From NCBI GenBank assembly GCA_964607025.1, contig CAZSIL010000049.1:1-6634 (forward strand): a DNA stretch of 6,634 bases, given 5' to 3'. A program made the position numbers and the translations under genes. Of the stretch, positions 6,421 to 6,634 are shown piece by piece. The notes beneath the pieces are model-generated. The model searched no databases and was not told the origin of the DNA. It saw nothing but the letters and a program-made list of their open reading frames with translations. This DNA comes from SIG565 sp964607025 (lineage in GTDB: Bacteria; Bacillota; Clostridia; Oscillospirales; Acutalibacteraceae). How positions within the stretch are numbered: position 1 is the first letter of the stretch; every line of letters begins with the position of its first letter.

Positions 6421-6474
6421 AGTGATGTTATACAGATTTACCACATAATTCTTGTTATGTGGTATTTTTATTTT
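6421..6474 (+). ncRNA. Candidate short RNA or attenuated leader from the plus-strand promoter
   Basis: If transcription starts at about 6422 and stops at the T tract ending at 6474, the product is about 50 bases: a 17-base leader, one hairpin and a U-rich tail. It is the smallest promoter-terminator unit possible here. It could be a small RNA, or the leader of a gene beyond the right edge with most transcripts ending early. No known RNA family is recognised. Confidence 0.35.
6439..6474 (+). terminator. Hairpin with T tract, plus strand
   Basis: TACCACATAA (6439-6448) pairs with TTATGTGGTA (6455-6464) around the loop TTCTTG, followed by TTTTTATTTT (6465-6474). The stem is 10 bp and AT-rich, so termination may be partial. 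Together with the promoter at 6387-6415 it bounds a very short transcription unit. The core is an inverted copy of the hairpin at 6196-6245. Confidence 0.55.
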
Positions 6475-6577
6475 CAGCACCGTAGAAGCCCAAGTTTTTG
6501 AATTTGCTGTCTGTGGATTTCGCCTGATTCATACGATGTTTGTCAAGGGGTTTTGTGAGATTTTTTCAAAAAAGTTT

Positions 6578-6634
6578 TTAACACCGCAGTAAACCGAGCT
6601 TTTGCATTAGCTTTATGTGTTCCGTTCCGCTTTC
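6578..6634 (-). CDS. Possible C-terminal end of a minus-strand gene of unknown function
   Basis: One minus-strand frame is open from the window edge for 18 codons, ending ...HIKLMQKLGLLRC and a TAA at 6578-6580. Base composition is less AT-rich than the neighbouring non-coding DNA and the peptide looks plausible as a protein tail. I do not recognise the family. Eighteen codons without a stop can occur by chance, so this is a weak call. Confidence 0.25.
   Translation of the reverse strand, partial: ESGTEHIKLMQKLGLLRC

Larger units (their letters stand above)
6172..6577. other. Structured non-coding region upstream of the operon
   Basis: This AT-rich stretch has no convincing gene. It holds a perfect 22-bp hairpin (6196-6245), a 9-bp inverted repeat with pseudoknot potential (6282-6327), a plus-strand promoter (6387-6415) and a plus-strand hairpin with T tract (6439-6474). 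The minus-strand operon must start somewhere here or further right, but I see no strong minus-strand promoter. The best candidate is a weak pair, TTGTGT and TATCTT with a 16-base spacer, about 75-115 bases before the phosphatase start. From about 6475 the sequence becomes less AT-rich and shows nothing I recognise up to 6577. Confidence 0.6.

Noticed and set aside
6455..6532. Minus-strand frame of 25 codons starting MNQAKSTDSKF
   Set aside because: No ribosome binding site, its stop lies within the terminator hairpin, and the length is within chance.
6541..6546. TTGACA on the minus strand as a -35 box for the operon
   Set aside because: At 16-18 bases downstream there is no -10 box; the sequence there reads GCGAAA.

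Overview
The window is AT-rich, and all its recognisable genes lie on the minus strand, so it reads from right to left. Tight spacing, strong GGAGG-type ribosome binding sites, cohesin and dockerin domains, a BspA-like leucine-rich repeat protein with bacterial Ig-like domains, and an IS256-type transposase together suggest a Firmicute of class Clostridia, probably a gut or rumen Ruminococcaceae/Oscillospiraceae relative. This is inferred from gene content; there is no rRNA or marker gene here.

Right edge (about 6172-6634): a non-coding stretch of roughly 400 bases with at least three inverted repeats, a good sigma-70 type promoter on the plus strand (6387-6415) that runs straight into a hairpin plus T tract (6439-6474), and a perfect 22-bp hairpin (6196-6245) in the presumed leader of the minus-strand operon. 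The two outer hairpins are inverted copies of each other, with complementary loops. A possible 18-codon C-terminus of another minus-strand gene sits at the extreme edge.

Centre (6171 down to 229): four genes in one probable operon, separated by 18, 19 and 17 bases. They are (1) a soluble PP2C/PPM Ser/Thr phosphatase; (2) a two-TM membrane protein that aligns by eye along its length with prokaryotic inward-rectifier K+ channels (KirBac), but has NCGAG where the filter should read TVGYG; (3) a 1053-residue secreted protein with about 20 BspA-type LRRs, four Big_2 domains and a C-terminal dockerin; (4) a 374-residue secreted protein with two cohesin domains. The last two are natural candidates to bind each other outside the cell, and neither they nor their neighbours carry a carbohydrate-active domain. 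The first two would act at the inner face of the membrane. Phosphatase, channel-like protein and secreted cohesin/dockerin pair in one operon is the most unusual feature here. A shared role, for example an envelope-sensing or adhesion system, is inference.

Left edge (1-217): a long hairpin that may terminate the operon, then the first 53 codons of an IS256-family transposase running out of the window. The hairpin may also be the end of that insertion sequence.
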